DNA of 64,000 nucleotides from Bacteroidota bacterium (GCA_025963715.1 JAOQAG010000014.1:30065-94064); one strand, 5' to 3'; positions 17,798-27,749 are shown, numbered from the stretch's first letter. Numbers and translations are program-made. Notes: generated by a model not told the origin, from the sequence alone.

Positions 17798-18436
17798 TTA
17801 TTTTGTTTTTTTCGGCGCGATCACCATGATCATTTTTTTACCTTCCAGCAATGGTAATTGTTCTGCTTTGCCGTAATCTTCCAGTTCATTCACAAAGCGC
17901 AATAATAAGATCTCACCTTGTTCTTTAAATAAAATGGAACGTCCTTTAAAGAATACAAATGCTTTAACTTTTGAGCCTTCCTGCAAAAATTTAATGGCGT
18001 GATTTTTCTTGAAATTAAAATCGTGCTCATCAGTTTGCGGTCCAAAACGGATCTCTTTGATCACAGTTTTTTGCGCTTTTGCTTTCAGCTCTTTTTGTTT
18101 CTTTTTCTGATCGTATAAAAACTTTTTATAATCGACTACTTTACAAACGGGCGGTTCTGCATTCGGAGAGATCTCCACCAGGTCCAAACCGACTTCTTTT
18201 GCAATCTCCAATGCTCTTGCGATCGGGTACACGCCTTGTTCTATTCCTTCTCCCACAACACGTACTTCACGTGCCCTGATGCGATCATTGATGTTATGCA
18301 GGTCCTCTTTACGAACCCTTCCGCCTCTTCCAAAACGATTATCAGGACGTGGCCCTGCCGGTGTTGCCGGTTTGTTCGTTGTTGGCTTGTTAAATGGCGG
18401 TTTATTGTTACTGCTGTTGTTAAATGGTGCTGCTAT
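17798..18436 (-). CDS. infC: Translation initiation factor IF-3 (AUA start codon)
   Basis: 212 residues when read from AUA at 18436-18434. No in-frame ATG precedes the conserved domain, an in-frame TAG lies just upstream, and a perfect AGGAGG Shine-Dalgarno stands 8 nt before the AUA. The N-terminal tail is Asn/Pro-rich; the IF3-N domain follows ([41 protein letters not shown]), then the linker and IF3-C ([19 protein letters not shown]). IF-3 checks start codons and splits ribosomes; a rare start codon on its own gene is the known autoregulatory device (AUU in E. coli). It begins 38 bp after the thrS stop. A shorter reading from GTG 18256 would remove part of the IF3-N domain. Confidence 0.93.
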   Translation of the reverse strand: MAAPFNNSSNNKPPFNKPTTNKPATPAGPRPDNRFGRGGRVRKEDLHNINDRIRAREVRVVGEGIEQGVYPIARALEIAKEVGLDLVEISPNAEPPVCKVVDYKKFLYDQKKKQKELKAKAQKTVIKEIRFGPQTDEHDFNFKKNHAIKFLQEGSKVKAFVFFKGRSILFKEQGEILLLRFVNELEDYGKAEQLPLLEGKKMIMVIAPKKTK

Positions 18437-18474
18437 TGTTAATTCCTCCTAAAATTTGTTTATACTTTATTTTA

Positions 18475-20415
18475 TTAAAATGTGCTTACTCTGTTCTGAA
18501 TTTCAGTGTTAATGATCTTTGCAAAGTCTTCCAGGCTAAAACTACCCAAATCGCCATCGCCTTGTTTACGCACCGAAACCTGATTTTCCGCTTCTTCTTT
18601 CTCCCCAACGATCAGCATATACGGTACTTTCTGCAATTCAGTGTCACGTATTTTCTTACCGATTTTCTCATTACGGTCGTCAACGAGCCCGCGAATATCG
18701 TAATTTTTTAACAATTCTAAAACTTTTTTTGCGTAATCGTTATATTTTTCACTGATCGGCAGGATCGCAATTTGTTCCGGGGTAAGCCATAATGGAAATT
18801 TTCCAGCGCAATGTTCGATCAAAACGGCGATAAACCGCTCCAGTGAACCAAATGGTGCACGGTGGATCATTACCGGGCGGTGTTTCATATTATCGGCACC
18901 GGTATACTCCAGCTCAAAACGCTCCGGCAGGTTGTAATCCACCTGGATGGTTCCCAGCTGCCATTTTCGTCCCAATGCATCTTTTACCATAAAATCCAGC
19001 TTAGGGCCATAAAATGCTGCTTCGCCTAATTCTACCACAGTTTTTAAGCCTTTTTCAGCTGACGATTCCACGATGGCTTGTTCTGCCAGGGCCCAGTTTT
19101 CATCGCTTCCGATGTATTTGGTCTTGTTTTCCGGGTCACGCAGGGAAATCTGTGCTGTAAAGTCATTAAAATCAAGTGCTTTGAACACATAAAGCACCAG
19201 GTCAATTACTTTGCAAAATTCTTCTTTTACCTGGTCGGGGCGACAGAATAAATGTGCATCATCCTGTGTAAAGCCGCGTACGCGGGTCAATCCGTGTAAT
19301 TCGCCCGCCATTTCGTAACGGTAAACGGTACCAAATTCCGCAAAACGAAGCGGCAGGTCTTTGTAGGAGCGGGGCGATGTTTTATAAATTTCGCAGTGAT
19401 GCGGACAGTTCATCGGTTTCAGGAAAAATTCTTCTCCTTCATGCGGTGTTAAGATCGGCTGGAATGAATCTTTTCCGTATTTTTCATAATGTCCGGATGT
19501 AACGTATAATTTTTTATTCCCGATGTGCGGCGTTACCACTGGTAAATAACCGGCTTTCATCTGTGCTTTTTGCAGGAATTGTATCAAACGCTCCCGCAGC
19601 ATAGCGCCTTTCGGCAACCACAATGGCAAACCCATTCCAACGTTTTCGGAGAATGCGAACAATTCCAGCTCTTTTCCTAATTTACGGTGATCACGTTTTT
19701 TCGCTTCTTCCAGCAATACCAGGTAATCGGTCAGGTCTTTTTGTTTCGGAAATGTAACAGCGTAGACACGTGTCAGCTGTTTGTTTTTTTCATCGCCTCT
19801 CCAGTAGGCACCGGCAACATTCATCAGTTTTACTGCTTTTATAAAACCGGTATTCGGGATGTGTGGGCCGCGACATAAATCGGTAAAATTTCCTTGTTTG
19901 TAAAACGTAATGCTTCCGTCTTCCAAACCTTCGAGCAGGTCTAATTTATATTCGTCGTTTTTTTCTTTGAAATAGGCAATGGCATCCGCTTTCCCAACTT
20001 CCGTGCGGATGTATGGATTGCTTTGGCGTGCCAGCTCCAGCATTTTGTCTTCTACTTTTTTGAAATCTTCCTGTGAAAATGCTTTGCCGCCCAAATCGAT
20101 GTCGTAATAAAAACCATTTTCAACGGCCGGGCCAATTCCAAATTTTGTTCCCGGATACAGTGCTTCCAGCGCTTCTGCCATTAAATGGGCGGAAGAATGC
20201 CACATGGTTGCTTTTCCTTCGGGATCATTCCAGGTAAGCAGTACTAATTTTGCATCATCGTTGATAGGGCGCGTAGCATCCCATACTTCGCCGTTTACTT
20301 TGGCGGATAATACGTTTCTTGCTAAGCCTTCGGAGATGGATTGCGCTACTTGCAGCGCTGTGGTTCCTTTTTCGTATTCACGGATGGAACCATCGGGAAG
20401 TGTAATTTTAATCAT
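18475..20415 (-). CDS. thrS: Threonyl-tRNA synthetase
   Basis: 646 residues from the Met at 20415 ([10 protein letters not shown]); the 10 codons before it look untranslated. Domain order: TGS (residues 1-60), the editing domain with [11 protein letters not shown], the class II core with motif 2 FRxE-like region and [11 protein letters not shown] (zinc cysteine), [12 protein letters not shown], and the anticodon-binding C-terminus beginning near [15 protein letters not shown]. It charges tRNA-Thr with threonine and edits Ser-tRNA-Thr. First gene of the thrS-infC-rpmI-rplT operon. Confidence 0.97.
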   Translation of the reverse strand: MIKITLPDGSIREYEKGTTALQVAQSISEGLARNVLSAKVNGEVWDATRPINDDAKLVLLTWNDPEGKATMWHSSAHLMAEALEALYPGTKFGIGPAVENGFYYDIDLGGKAFSQEDFKKVEDKMLELARQSNPYIRTEVGKADAIAYFKEKNDEYKLDLLEGLEDGSITFYKQGNFTDLCRGPHIPNTGFIKAVKLMNVAGAYWRGDEKNKQLTRVYAVTFPKQKDLTDYLVLLEEAKKRDHRKLGKELELFAFSENVGMGLPLWLPKGAMLRERLIQFLQKAQMKAGYLPVVTPHIGNKKLYVTSGHYEKYGKDSFQPILTPHEGEEFFLKPMNCPHHCEIYKTSPRSYKDLPLRFAEFGTVYRYEMAGELHGLTRVRGFTQDDAHLFCRPDQVKEEFCKVIDLVLYVFKALDFNDFTAQISLRDPENKTKYIGSDENWALAEQAIVESSAEKGLKTVVELGEAAFYGPKLDFMVKDALGRKWQLGTIQVDYNLPERFELEYTGADNMKHRPVMIHRAPFGSLERFIAVLIEHCAGKFPLWLTPEQIAILPISEKYNDYAKKVLELLKNYDIRGLVDDRNEKIGKKIRDTELQKVPYMLIVGEKEEAENQVSVRKQGDGDLGSFSLEDFAKIINTEIQNRVSTF

Positions 20416-20476
20416 AGTTGTTGTTTTATCCAAACACCCAAACAAACGGGCGCAGGTAGTTAATTTTATAAGTGTG

Positions 20477-20484
20477 CAAAGATA
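20477..20484 (-). promoter_or_regulatory. Promoter -7 box for thrS operon
   Basis: Minus strand reads TATCTTTG, an exact TAnnTTTG match, predicting a leader of roughly 55 nt before the thrS ATG at 20415. Confidence 0.6.
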
Positions 20485-20651
20485 AGATTATTAATTGATT
20501 TGCTGATTTCTGATGTACAGATTTCTGATCTACTAAATACCAATTGGTACTAATATACCAATCTGTGTGGTGCTGTGTGTGATGGAACGCGCATGAAGCA
20601 GATGGAGCGGATTAATCTAAGAACTAGCATCTAATTACTAAAGACTAGCTA

Positions 20652-21122
20652 CTAACGACTATTCTTATACGAGATCAGCATCACAATGCATTCGTTTTTT
20701 GTAACGCCGTATTCGGCATTTTCGCAGGTGGGGATGGCGTATTCTACTGTGTAAGTGCCAGCTTTGCTGACTTCAAACATGAGCGTCTGGCCATTGATGA
20801 TCCTGGTATCGAGGATGTTTTCGCGTTCCGGTTTTTCGGGTTTGGCGGCATTGAATACTGTTAGGCCAAGCGTATCTTCGGAAGTAGATGTACAAAAATA
20901 AAGTTTGTAAAGTTGTCCTTTTAACGCCGAGAATTGCGCCTGCATGGTTTTTGTTTTATTGTCCATGGTAAACTCGGTAAGTGCAAAACCATCGTAGAGA
21001 TAAGGCGCTTCAATTTTATTTTTGTTTGCATCGATCAGCTTTGAAACTGTTGATTGTGCATGTGAAGCTGCCGGGAAAAAAAAAGAGATCACAAAAAGAA
21101 AAGAAATGGAACGCAGGCTCAT
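20652..21122 (-). CDS. Secreted protein, member of a three-paralogue operon (third copy)
   Basis: 156 residues from the Met at 21122 (MSLRSISFLFVISFFF, signal peptide to SHA-QSTVSK); upstream Mets at 21140 and 21161 overlap the preceding gene. The mature domain has KNKIEAPYLYDGFALTEFTMD, KGQLYKLYFCTS and the C-terminal NECIVMLISYKNSR. The same pattern (PYxYDxxxxxxFTxD, F-x-G-x-x-Y, C-V-M-L-I-S-Y) occurs in the two genes upstream, so the three arose by duplication. Probably an all-beta periplasmic or surface protein; no function known. It starts 7 bp after the preceding stop. Confidence 0.78.
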   Translation of the reverse strand: MSLRSISFLFVISFFFPAASHAQSTVSKLIDANKNKIEAPYLYDGFALTEFTMDNKTKTMQAQFSALKGQLYKLYFCTSTSEDTLGLTVFNAAKPEKPERENILDTRIINGQTLMFEVSKAGTYTVEYAIPTCENAEYGVTKNECIVMLISYKNSR

Positions 21123-21129
21123 AAAAAAA

Positions 21130-21627
21130 TTATTTAGCATCGGGTGCGGGTGCCGATTCAATGTAACTGATAAGCATGATCACACATCCTGTTTTTACAA
21201 CACCCGGTGTAGAGCTGACAGGTACATCGTATTCGATGTAATAATTGCCGGATTTGGTAGGCTCGAATGACCAGAAGTTATTATCGATTCCCTGCGAATT
21301 GTCGAATACTTTGTGACGATTGTTTTTTACACGATAGCTTTTATCGTAAATGTTCATGGTCAGCGGCTCTTCAAAACCGGAGGAACAAAATACGATCTTG
21401 TATTTTTGTCCCTGGAAAGCGCAGAATTGCACTTCTACAGTTTTGGCTTTGGCATCGAATGTAAATTCGTTTACCACATAGCTGTCGTACTTGTAAGGTG
21501 GCTTGATATTGGGTTTGCAGGATTTCATAATCTGTTTTGCCTTGCATTGGGCAAAAGAATAATGATTGGTACAAACTAATGCACCAATCATTATCAGTAT
21601 GAGGTATATAACCCTGTTTTTTGTCAT
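21130..21627 (-). CDS. Secreted protein, member of a three-paralogue operon (second copy)
   Basis: 165 residues with a signal peptide (to YSFA-QCKAKQ). Shared blocks: SCKPNIKPPYKYDSYVVNEFTFD, FQGQKYKIVFCSSGF, NYYIEYDVP, and VKTGCVIMLISYIES. The C-terminal cysteine in GCVIMLISY and an N-terminal Cys-x-Pro region are conserved with the neighbours. The stop of the upstream paralogue is 6 bp before its start, indicating co-translation. Function unknown. Confidence 0.8.
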   Translation of the reverse strand: MTKNRVIYLILIMIGALVCTNHYSFAQCKAKQIMKSCKPNIKPPYKYDSYVVNEFTFDAKAKTVEVQFCAFQGQKYKIVFCSSGFEEPLTMNIYDKSYRVKNNRHKVFDNSQGIDNNFWSFEPTKSGNYYIEYDVPVSSTPGVVKTGCVIMLISYIESAPAPDAK

Positions 21628-21633
21628 TTTGGT

Positions 21634-22089
21634 TTATTTATATCCAACCATAAACACCATGCAGCCGCTGCCGCCTTTTTGTGCAAGAGTATCTGCAGGT
21701 ACATCATAATCTACAAATAATTTACGTGCTCTCGGAACATCAAATGTCATTTCGGTATCACCGGCTTTGCTGGTATAGATCGGCTCACGTTTTTTAGAAT
21801 CTTTATCTTTTGTATACACGTTGATCTGGATCGCTTTTGGCAATGCCGTTGTATTGAAGATCAGGCGATATTTTTCGCCGATAAATACAGGCACTTCCAC
21901 TTCCAGTTGCTGTGCTTTTTTTGTGAAGCTGATCTTTGTAAATTTCTGGCTGTCGTATTTGTACGGCTCCATTTTTTTCTTGCAGCTTGCGGTCAGTGCT
22001 TTTTTATCACAGTTGTCAGGGCTTTGTATGGTGGTAAATCCGAATACAAACACAAGACCAACCAAACCCGCATAAACTATTTTTTTCAT
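21634..22089 (-). CDS. Secreted protein, member of a three-paralogue operon (first copy)
   Basis: 151 residues, signal peptide to about residue 24. Shared blocks: SCKKKMEPYKYDSQKFTKISFT, FIGEKYRLIFNTTALP, KLFVDYDVPAD and GSGCMVFMVGYK. It is the most divergent of the three paralogues, with a shorter C-terminus. It lies 35 bp downstream of the lipoprotein gene at 22125-23006 on the same strand. Confidence 0.8.
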   Translation of the reverse strand: MKKIVYAGLVGLVFVFGFTTIQSPDNCDKKALTASCKKKMEPYKYDSQKFTKISFTKKAQQLEVEVPVFIGEKYRLIFNTTALPKAIQINVYTKDKDSKKREPIYTSKAGDTEMTFDVPRARKLFVDYDVPADTLAQKGGSGCMVFMVGYK

Positions 22090-22124
22090 AATCTTAAATT
22101 TTAATGTTAGTAATTCAGGTTTGA

Positions 22125-23006
22125 TTATCCGTTGATGAATTTGGTTCTTAATTCTTCAATTTTCTTCGTCAGCGTGCTTACTTCATCATCTGTTAAGGTC
22201 ATTTCTTTATCAGTATCGTCCGCTGCAGCAGGGTTGTTTTTTACAGATGGAAGCGCATCGTAAACTGTTTTTATGCTTTCCAGATCTGCTACCAAACCAC
22301 CAATGGTCGGGTCTTTTTTCTCTTGTGATTTTAAGGAATTGATGATGCTTCCCAAAATGGTCATTTGTTCTGCCAGTTTGCTGTTCAGCGATTTATCTTT
22401 TCCTTTTTCGTAAACTTTAGAACCTACATACATACTTTCTACCCATGCACCTGCAAATACGATGGAAGTAACCTGTTGCTGGTCGTTTTCATCAAGATAC
22501 ATATCGGTTACCATTTGCAATTCTGCAATGATGTAAGCCAGTGAATCTTCGTTGCCAATGTTTTTTTCGAAGCGTTTTGACAAATTACTTTGTTCAAAAA
22601 CAGAGCCCATTCCAAGGTTATCAGCCATAGAGCGGCAAAGTTTCATATAGTTCATTGCTTCCTGATTTTGTTTGTTCAAAACCGTGTAGGAAAGATCGGC
22701 GCTGTAAACACCAAGATTTAATGCTTTGCTTAAGTTGGTTGTGTATTTCGAAGGATCTTTTTGAGAGCTGGTTACGCCGTCTTTGTATTTTAATCCCGAT
22801 TTTTTGAATATAGATGCAATTTGCAAAGGAGAAGGAAGCGAGTAAGATACTTCTTCAGTTTCAGCGCTCGCAGTTTTTACCGTATCGGCCGGGGGAGTAA
22901 TTACAGTATCTTCTTTAGGAGTTTCGCTGCCACATGATGCCAATAGCATTCCAGCGGCAATAAGCATTGTACCTTTAAGCACGAATGATTTTTTGTTTAC
23001 AAGCAT
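22125..23006 (-). CDS. Helical lipoprotein heading the paralogue operon
   Basis: 293 residues with signal peptide and lipobox LLASCGSE (Cys25). A Thr/Pro/Glu-rich linker (about residues 26-55) precedes a mostly alpha-helical domain (LPSPLQIASIFKKSGLKY, LNLGVYSADLSYTVLNKQNQEAMNYMKLCRSMADNLG, SLAYIIAELQMVTDMYLDENDQQ, and a C-terminal Asp/Glu/Lys helix). The family is common in Bacteroidota without known function. First gene of a four-gene unit with three related secreted proteins, so all four may form one periplasmic or outer-membrane assembly. Confidence 0.8.
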   Translation of the reverse strand: MLVNKKSFVLKGTMLIAAGMLLASCGSETPKEDTVITPPADTVKTASAETEEVSYSLPSPLQIASIFKKSGLKYKDGVTSSQKDPSKYTTNLSKALNLGVYSADLSYTVLNKQNQEAMNYMKLCRSMADNLGMGSVFEQSNLSKRFEKNIGNEDSLAYIIAELQMVTDMYLDENDQQQVTSIVFAGAWVESMYVGSKVYEKGKDKSLNSKLAEQMTILGSIINSLKSQEKKDPTIGGLVADLESIKTVYDALPSVKNNPAAADDTDKEMTLTDDEVSTLTKKIEELRTKFING

Positions 23007-23106
23007 TTTTTTCGGTTAATAATTGGTTAATAACGATGTATTTGGAAAATTCAGGGCTAAACTACAAAAAAATATTAAAGTACAAAATTCCAAAGGGCTT
23101 AATATC

Positions 23107-24378
23107 TTAATATTTATTGAGCGTTATTTGTTTTTTATTGATGATCCCGATCACTTTTCCTTTGAAGGTGGTTCCGGTAAACGGTGTGTTTGCCGATTTG
23201 GATAAAATATGCTTTTTTTCAAGCGTATATTCCTGTTCCGGGTCAAACAAAGTGATGTTAGCCGGTTCGCCTTCCCTGATCAGCGGCTGTTTCAGCTTTA
23301 AAATGTTCCTGGGATTGCTGGTAAGCGTTTCAATGATGGTTTCCAGTTTTACTTTTCCTTTGTTGGAATTGATCAGCCCGAATGCGGTTTGCAGCCCGAT
23401 CATGCCATTGGAAGCGTGATCGAATTCCACTTCCTTGGATTCAATATCCTGCGGGCGGTGATCGCTGGTGATCGCGTCGATGGTGCCATCTGCAATCCCT
23501 TTGCGGATCGCTTCCAGGTCGGTTTTGGTGCGTAAAGGCGGACTCAGCTTATAATTGCTGTCGAAGCCGGTAAGTAAGCCATCGTGCAGCGCAATGTTAT
23601 AAGCAGTTACAGAGCTGGTTACTTTTAATCCTTTGGCTTTTGCCTGGCGGATCAGCTCTACTGATCGTTGTGTGGAAATATTTGAAATGTGGATGGGCGC
23701 ATCGGTATATTCTGCAAGGGAAATGTTCCGGGCTATCATCAGCTCTTCTGCCAGGGCGGGAATACCTTTGAGTCCAAGCCGTGTGGAGATCTCGCCTTCG
23801 TTCATTTTTCCGTCCTGCGAAATGCTTTTGTCATCGCAGTGCGTCATCACCAGTCCGTCGAAATTTTTTGAATAGAGGAGCGCGCGCATCAGTATGCCTG
23901 CATTGGCGATCGCGTTTTTATCGTCGGAAAATGCTACTGCGCCCGCCTGCTGCATGTCGTACATCTCCGATAATTCTTTTCCTTCGCGGTTTTGCGTGGT
24001 TGTGCCTACCGGGTATACATCCACAATGGCTCCGTCAGTATTGTTTTTAATGTACTGGATCTGTGCTTTTGAATGTACGGGCGGGTTGGTGCCAGATACT
24101 ACTGCAACGCCTGTAAAGCCGCCTGCTGCAGCTGCTTTCATTCCGCTCTGCAGATCTTCTTTGTGCTCAAAACCCGGATCGCAAAAATTAGCCTGCAGAT
24201 CCAGCCAGCCATTGGAAAGATGAAGATTGGCGGCTTCAATTGTTTTTACATTCTTATCGGCCGTGATCTTTGATTTGATGGAAGTGATGGTTCCATTCTC
24301 GATCAGTACATCCATTGTTTTGCCATGGTGCGGCGAATTGGGATCGATGATGTGCGCTTGTTTGATGAGTATATTCAT
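23107..24378 (-). CDS. Dihydroorotase homologue lacking metal ligands
   Basis: 423 residues of the amidohydrolase superfamily aligned along its length with class I dihydroorotases (GFxHKEDLQSGMKAAAAGGFTG, GTNPPVHSKAQ, the Asn-Tyr-Lys-Leu-Ser-Pro-Pro-Leu-Arg block, SDHRPQDIESKEVEFDHASNGMIGLQT). The metal-binding HxH that normally follows the first strand is QAN (residues 62-64, in DLQANFCDPG), and the VTPHHL motif reads VTAYNI, so at least three ligands are missing. It is therefore probably a non-catalytic pDHO-type partner of aspartate carbamoyltransferase, or has another role. Next to a BatA-domain gene. Confidence 0.82.
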   Translation of the reverse strand: MNILIKQAHIIDPNSPHHGKTMDVLIENGTITSIKSKITADKNVKTIEAANLHLSNGWLDLQANFCDPGFEHKEDLQSGMKAAAAGGFTGVAVVSGTNPPVHSKAQIQYIKNNTDGAIVDVYPVGTTTQNREGKELSEMYDMQQAGAVAFSDDKNAIANAGILMRALLYSKNFDGLVMTHCDDKSISQDGKMNEGEISTRLGLKGIPALAEELMIARNISLAEYTDAPIHISNISTQRSVELIRQAKAKGLKVTSSVTAYNIALHDGLLTGFDSNYKLSPPLRTKTDLEAIRKGIADGTIDAITSDHRPQDIESKEVEFDHASNGMIGLQTAFGLINSNKGKVKLETIIETLTSNPRNILKLKQPLIREGEPANITLFDPEQEYTLEKKHILSKSANTPFTGTTFKGKVIGIINKKQITLNKY

Positions 24379-24601
24379 GGATCTACTAAATACTAATGTT
24401 TACTAATTTACTAATCTGGGTACGGATAACGAACAGGAACGAAACTACGAATCTGTGTAAAGAAAGTTCAAAGTTCAAAGTTTAAAGTTCAAAGTTTGCT
24501 GTGCGCTGATGTTGTGTTTACCTTTTTGTTTTGTCTATTGTCTACTTTTTTGTTTGTTGTCTACTTTTCTTTTGCCATTACCTGTTTACTTTCTTCTTTC
24601 C
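24379..24601. repeat. Intergenic repeat mosaic
   Basis: No gene. It includes one copy of the 29-mer beginning GATAACGAACAGGAACG (24425-24453, identical to the arms at 28559 and 28880) and a run of AAAGTTCAAAGTT direct repeats ending GTTTGCTGTGCGCTGATG. Confidence 0.6.
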
Positions 24602-26662
24602 TTATTTCAATAATCTTAATAATGCAATCTCTATCGCTAAAAATAAGAGTGCGAGAACCAAACAAAGCTTCCACAATTTTTTTCCCTGGTCGATCTCCGC
24701 TAATGTGTTAGTGATGCTTCGTTCGCTGCTATTTAAGATGTTGAAATTCATGTAATTGTTTTTATCTACCTGTTCTTTTAACTGATCGGAAGTAAAGCAG
24801 GTTAAATCCGATTCGTTGCGGTTAAAATTATAGGAAATGCCCATGATCAGGTCTTTATCAGCATATACATTGTAATTGCCTGCTTCGGTAATTTGGTTGT
24901 GAACCATGATCTCCGTGCGGGAATCCAGTACTTTGTGCTCCGGGATGATGTCAAAATTAGGGTTGATGCCTTTGATGTGGTATACATTTTCTCCGGTAAG
25001 CACATTGTTGGTTTCAATGGCATCTTCATTGCCAATGGTATAAAACAAGGGCGCAGCGCTTAGGCTGTACATCCCGATCTTGTACATGGTTGGAACAAAA
25101 ATGGCATGTTTGGCAAAGTTGCTGAAATCATCGCCCAGAGCGGCCGTACTCAGGTACAGCTTGCCTTTTCCTACGGAATATTTGGCAAGGAACACATCGC
25201 CGTTCTGCAATTTCAATAAATATTCTTCGTTGCTGCGCGTTGCTTTTGAAATAACATAATGGGCGCTTACTTTTGGCAGATCGAGGTTGGTGGCGCTGAA
25301 TGTTTTTTTCTCGAACACATCTTTGTAGATCTCATTATCAAGATTGATCTTATCCACTTTGGTATTGGCCGTGTCCAGCTTTTCGAAATAATTGGCGCGG
25401 GCTGCGGTTAAAAATTCTTTATAGGAATTTAAATCGCTTTGCGCGGATGGAAAAACCAGCACGCTGCCGCCGTTTTCCATAAAGCGTTTGAGCTCTTGTG
25501 ACAAGCCGGAAGAAACTGTTTTTAATTCGTTGAGAATGATAAGTTTGTTAGTGGAAAGTGTGGAATAATCCAACTTGTCTTCCACTGCATTTTTGAAAAT
25601 GAACAGCGAATCGCCTCCGAATAATTTTTTTAAATACAAACTCTCGGTGGAAACCGCAGCTGCAGCATTAATGCAGAGTACCGGAATATTTTTTGCCACT
25701 TCAAAGCTGAAATAAAATTTGTCGTCGAATGTTACCGGGTAATCGTTCAGCTCGATGCGGCAGTGCTGGATGCCGGTTTCTTTGGATGCAAAAGAAAGGA
25801 TCACTTCGGTTTGTGATTCTTTATCGACATTAAAACTGGCAGGTGTTTTCTGAATGTTGTTAATGAACAATTTAATGGGATTGTTCTCGATCACTTTGTC
25901 GGAAACATTTTTAATGCGCACGTGCAGTTTTTCCACCTGGTTGAATTGCCTTACGGGTGTTTCAAACCAGCAGGTATCGATGTATACGTTGCTTTTTTCT
26001 GTCGCGGTAAGCGGAATTAAATTGACGCGGATGCTCGTGTCGTTTTTTACCTGCGGGAGGTTGGTATTGCTTTTTTGAAAATCGGAAAGGATGAAAGCGG
26101 TTTTGTTTTTATTGCCGCTTTGCTGCAGTACATCAAATGCACGGGAGGTGATCGCCGAAAGGCTGCGTGTAGCGGGCGTGATCTTTATTTCATCCAGCAA
26201 TTCAACAAATTCTTCTTTGTTGACCAGGCGCTGGTGTTTTCCTTCAAAATCGTTGCTGAGCAGCTGAAAGCGGTCGGTTGGCTTGTAGGCTGCCACAATT
26301 TCGATCGCGCGTTTTTTTGCTTCATCCAGCAAGGTGCCATTTTTATTGATGGCATCCATGCTAAAGGAATTATCGATAAAAATGCTGATGGCTTTATCGC
26401 CGGTAATAATTTTTTTATTCTCAACCGGAATAAAAGGTTGTGCAAATGCGAGAACGAGAAAGGTGATGAACAGGATGCGTGCTGCTAAAACGAGTAAATG
26501 TTTGAGCTTTGATTTGGCTTGTGTTTCCTGCTTTACTTCTTTCAAAAAACGAACGTTGCTGAAATAAACGGTCTTGAATTTCCTGAAATTAAATAAGTGA
26601 ATGATTATAGGAATGGCAATTGCCGAAAGTGCAAATAAAAATGCTGGATAGGTAAAGCTCAT
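24602..26662 (-). CDS. BatA/VWA-domain membrane protein
   Basis: 686 residues from the Met at 26662. It opens with the BatA N-terminal signature YPAFLFALSAIAIPIIIHLFNFRK, then a second transmembrane segment (residues about 55-75) and a VWA-like domain with the MIDAS-type ISIFIDNSFSMDA. A large periplasmic region of beta domains follows, and a C-terminal helix (WKLCLVLALLFLAIEIALLRLL). The Bat family is tied to AAA ATPase/VWA systems of stress tolerance; the specific role of this large Bacteroidota form is unknown. Genomic pairing with the dihydroorotase homologue is common in the phylum. Confidence 0.85.
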   Translation of the reverse strand: MSFTYPAFLFALSAIAIPIIIHLFNFRKFKTVYFSNVRFLKEVKQETQAKSKLKHLLVLAARILFITFLVLAFAQPFIPVENKKIITGDKAISIFIDNSFSMDAINKNGTLLDEAKKRAIEIVAAYKPTDRFQLLSNDFEGKHQRLVNKEEFVELLDEIKITPATRSLSAITSRAFDVLQQSGNKNKTAFILSDFQKSNTNLPQVKNDTSIRVNLIPLTATEKSNVYIDTCWFETPVRQFNQVEKLHVRIKNVSDKVIENNPIKLFINNIQKTPASFNVDKESQTEVILSFASKETGIQHCRIELNDYPVTFDDKFYFSFEVAKNIPVLCINAAAAVSTESLYLKKLFGGDSLFIFKNAVEDKLDYSTLSTNKLIILNELKTVSSGLSQELKRFMENGGSVLVFPSAQSDLNSYKEFLTAARANYFEKLDTANTKVDKINLDNEIYKDVFEKKTFSATNLDLPKVSAHYVISKATRSNEEYLLKLQNGDVFLAKYSVGKGKLYLSTAALGDDFSNFAKHAIFVPTMYKIGMYSLSAAPLFYTIGNEDAIETNNVLTGENVYHIKGINPNFDIIPEHKVLDSRTEIMVHNQITEAGNYNVYADKDLIMGISYNFNRNESDLTCFTSDQLKEQVDKNNYMNFNILNSSERSITNTLAEIDQGKKLWKLCLVLALLFLAIEIALLRLLK

Positions 26663-26799
26663 CAAAGCCCAAAGATAATAAATTTTGGCGGATGTAAAAT
26701 TTCTGCCGCGAAATGTTTTCAATGTTGAATTTAATTAAGGAAAATAGGCTGTTTTTTCTGTAAATTGTGTACAATTGTTCTTTCACAAACCACTATTCC

Positions 26800-27510
26800 A
26801 TGAAAACCACTACACGTTTCTTTATTGTCTTTGCCATTATTATTTCATCTATTTCTGCTAAAGCTCAGGATACTTTGTATTTAAAAAGCGGCTTAAAAGT
26901 GGCTTCCCAGATCACAGAAATAACGCCTTCGGAGGTGCGTTATAAAAAAGCAAGTAATCCCGACGGACCAACGTATGTGATCGATGCGGTGGATATTCAT
27001 TTTATTAAATACCGGAACGGAACAACAGATACGATCAATGCCAAAGCACCGGTTGTTGCAATAACTCCGGCCAACGAGCAAAAAGCTCCTGTATATGTTC
27101 AAGCACCTGTTCCGGCGGCACCGATTGATTTGCATCCGCCGATCTATACTGCAGGAATGTTTTATAGATATAATAACAGGCGCATGAAAACAAGGGAAAT
27201 GCAAGGGATATTGTTGAGTGTGCACGATCCTGAGATCGATTTGCATGTGAAAAAGGCAAAATTGGACAAGGGCCTGGAATATATAGGATTTGTGGGAGTT
27301 CCGGCTTTAGCGTTCGGATTAGGGTATACTGCTTATGCATTTTTTAATAACGATGGAATTGCTTACGATAATCGTGCTCCAACATCGTATGCACCGGGAG
27401 TGGCAGCTATAGCCTTAGCTGCGGCTGCGCTGGCAACATCCATTACGGTTAAGATCGTAGGGAAAAATCACAACAAAGCGGCGATCGAGATTTACAATCA
27501 GAAATATTAA
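26800..27510 (+). CDS. Secreted protein, paralogue of the one at 30342
   Basis: 236 residues from the Met at 26800 (signal peptide to SAKA-QDTLYLKSG). The first domain has DTLYLKSGLKVASQITEITPSEVRYKK and a NPDGPTYVIDAVDIHFIKYRNGTTD block, a beta-rich motif seen in many Bacteroidota exported proteins. Two hydrophobic stretches follow (VGVPALAFGLGYTAYAFF; GVAAIALAAAALATSITV), suggesting membrane association, and the end is NKAAIEIYNQKY. The gene at 30342 shows the same arrangement. Function unknown. Confidence 0.78.
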   Translation: MKTTTRFFIVFAIIISSISAKAQDTLYLKSGLKVASQITEITPSEVRYKKASNPDGPTYVIDAVDIHFIKYRNGTTDTINAKAPVVAITPANEQKAPVYVQAPVPAAPIDLHPPIYTAGMFYRYNNRRMKTREMQGILLSVHDPEIDLHVKKAKLDKGLEYIGFVGVPALAFGLGYTAYAFFNNDGIAYDNRAPTSYAPGVAAIALAAAALATSITVKIVGKNHNKAAIEIYNQKY

Positions 27511-27749
27511 GGTACAGATAGCGAACAGTACGGATAACGAATAAAAACGAAACTACGAATCTGTGTGTTTGCTGTGTGCTAAAAAGAACTACCCCCTTCA
27601 AGGGTTTCAATCCCTTGATGGGGTGATAGCAAACATTGGTATGTAATGTTGTGTGAAACGATATGCAAATCTGTGTTTTTGTTGTGTACTTTCCGCTCTT
27701 TGCGGCTTTGCGTGAAATCAATTCTGCGCTCCCTGCGTGAAAAACCAAG
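27511..27749. repeat. Intergenic repeats and a CCCCTTCAAGGG hairpin
   Basis: No gene. The hairpin CCCCTTCAAGGG / CCCTTGATGGGG (about 27594-27632) is an inverted copy of the palindrome in the tandem array at 43231-43495. Flanking it are degenerate GATAACGAATAAAAACG and CTCTTTGCGGCTTTGCG repeats. Confidence 0.6.
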
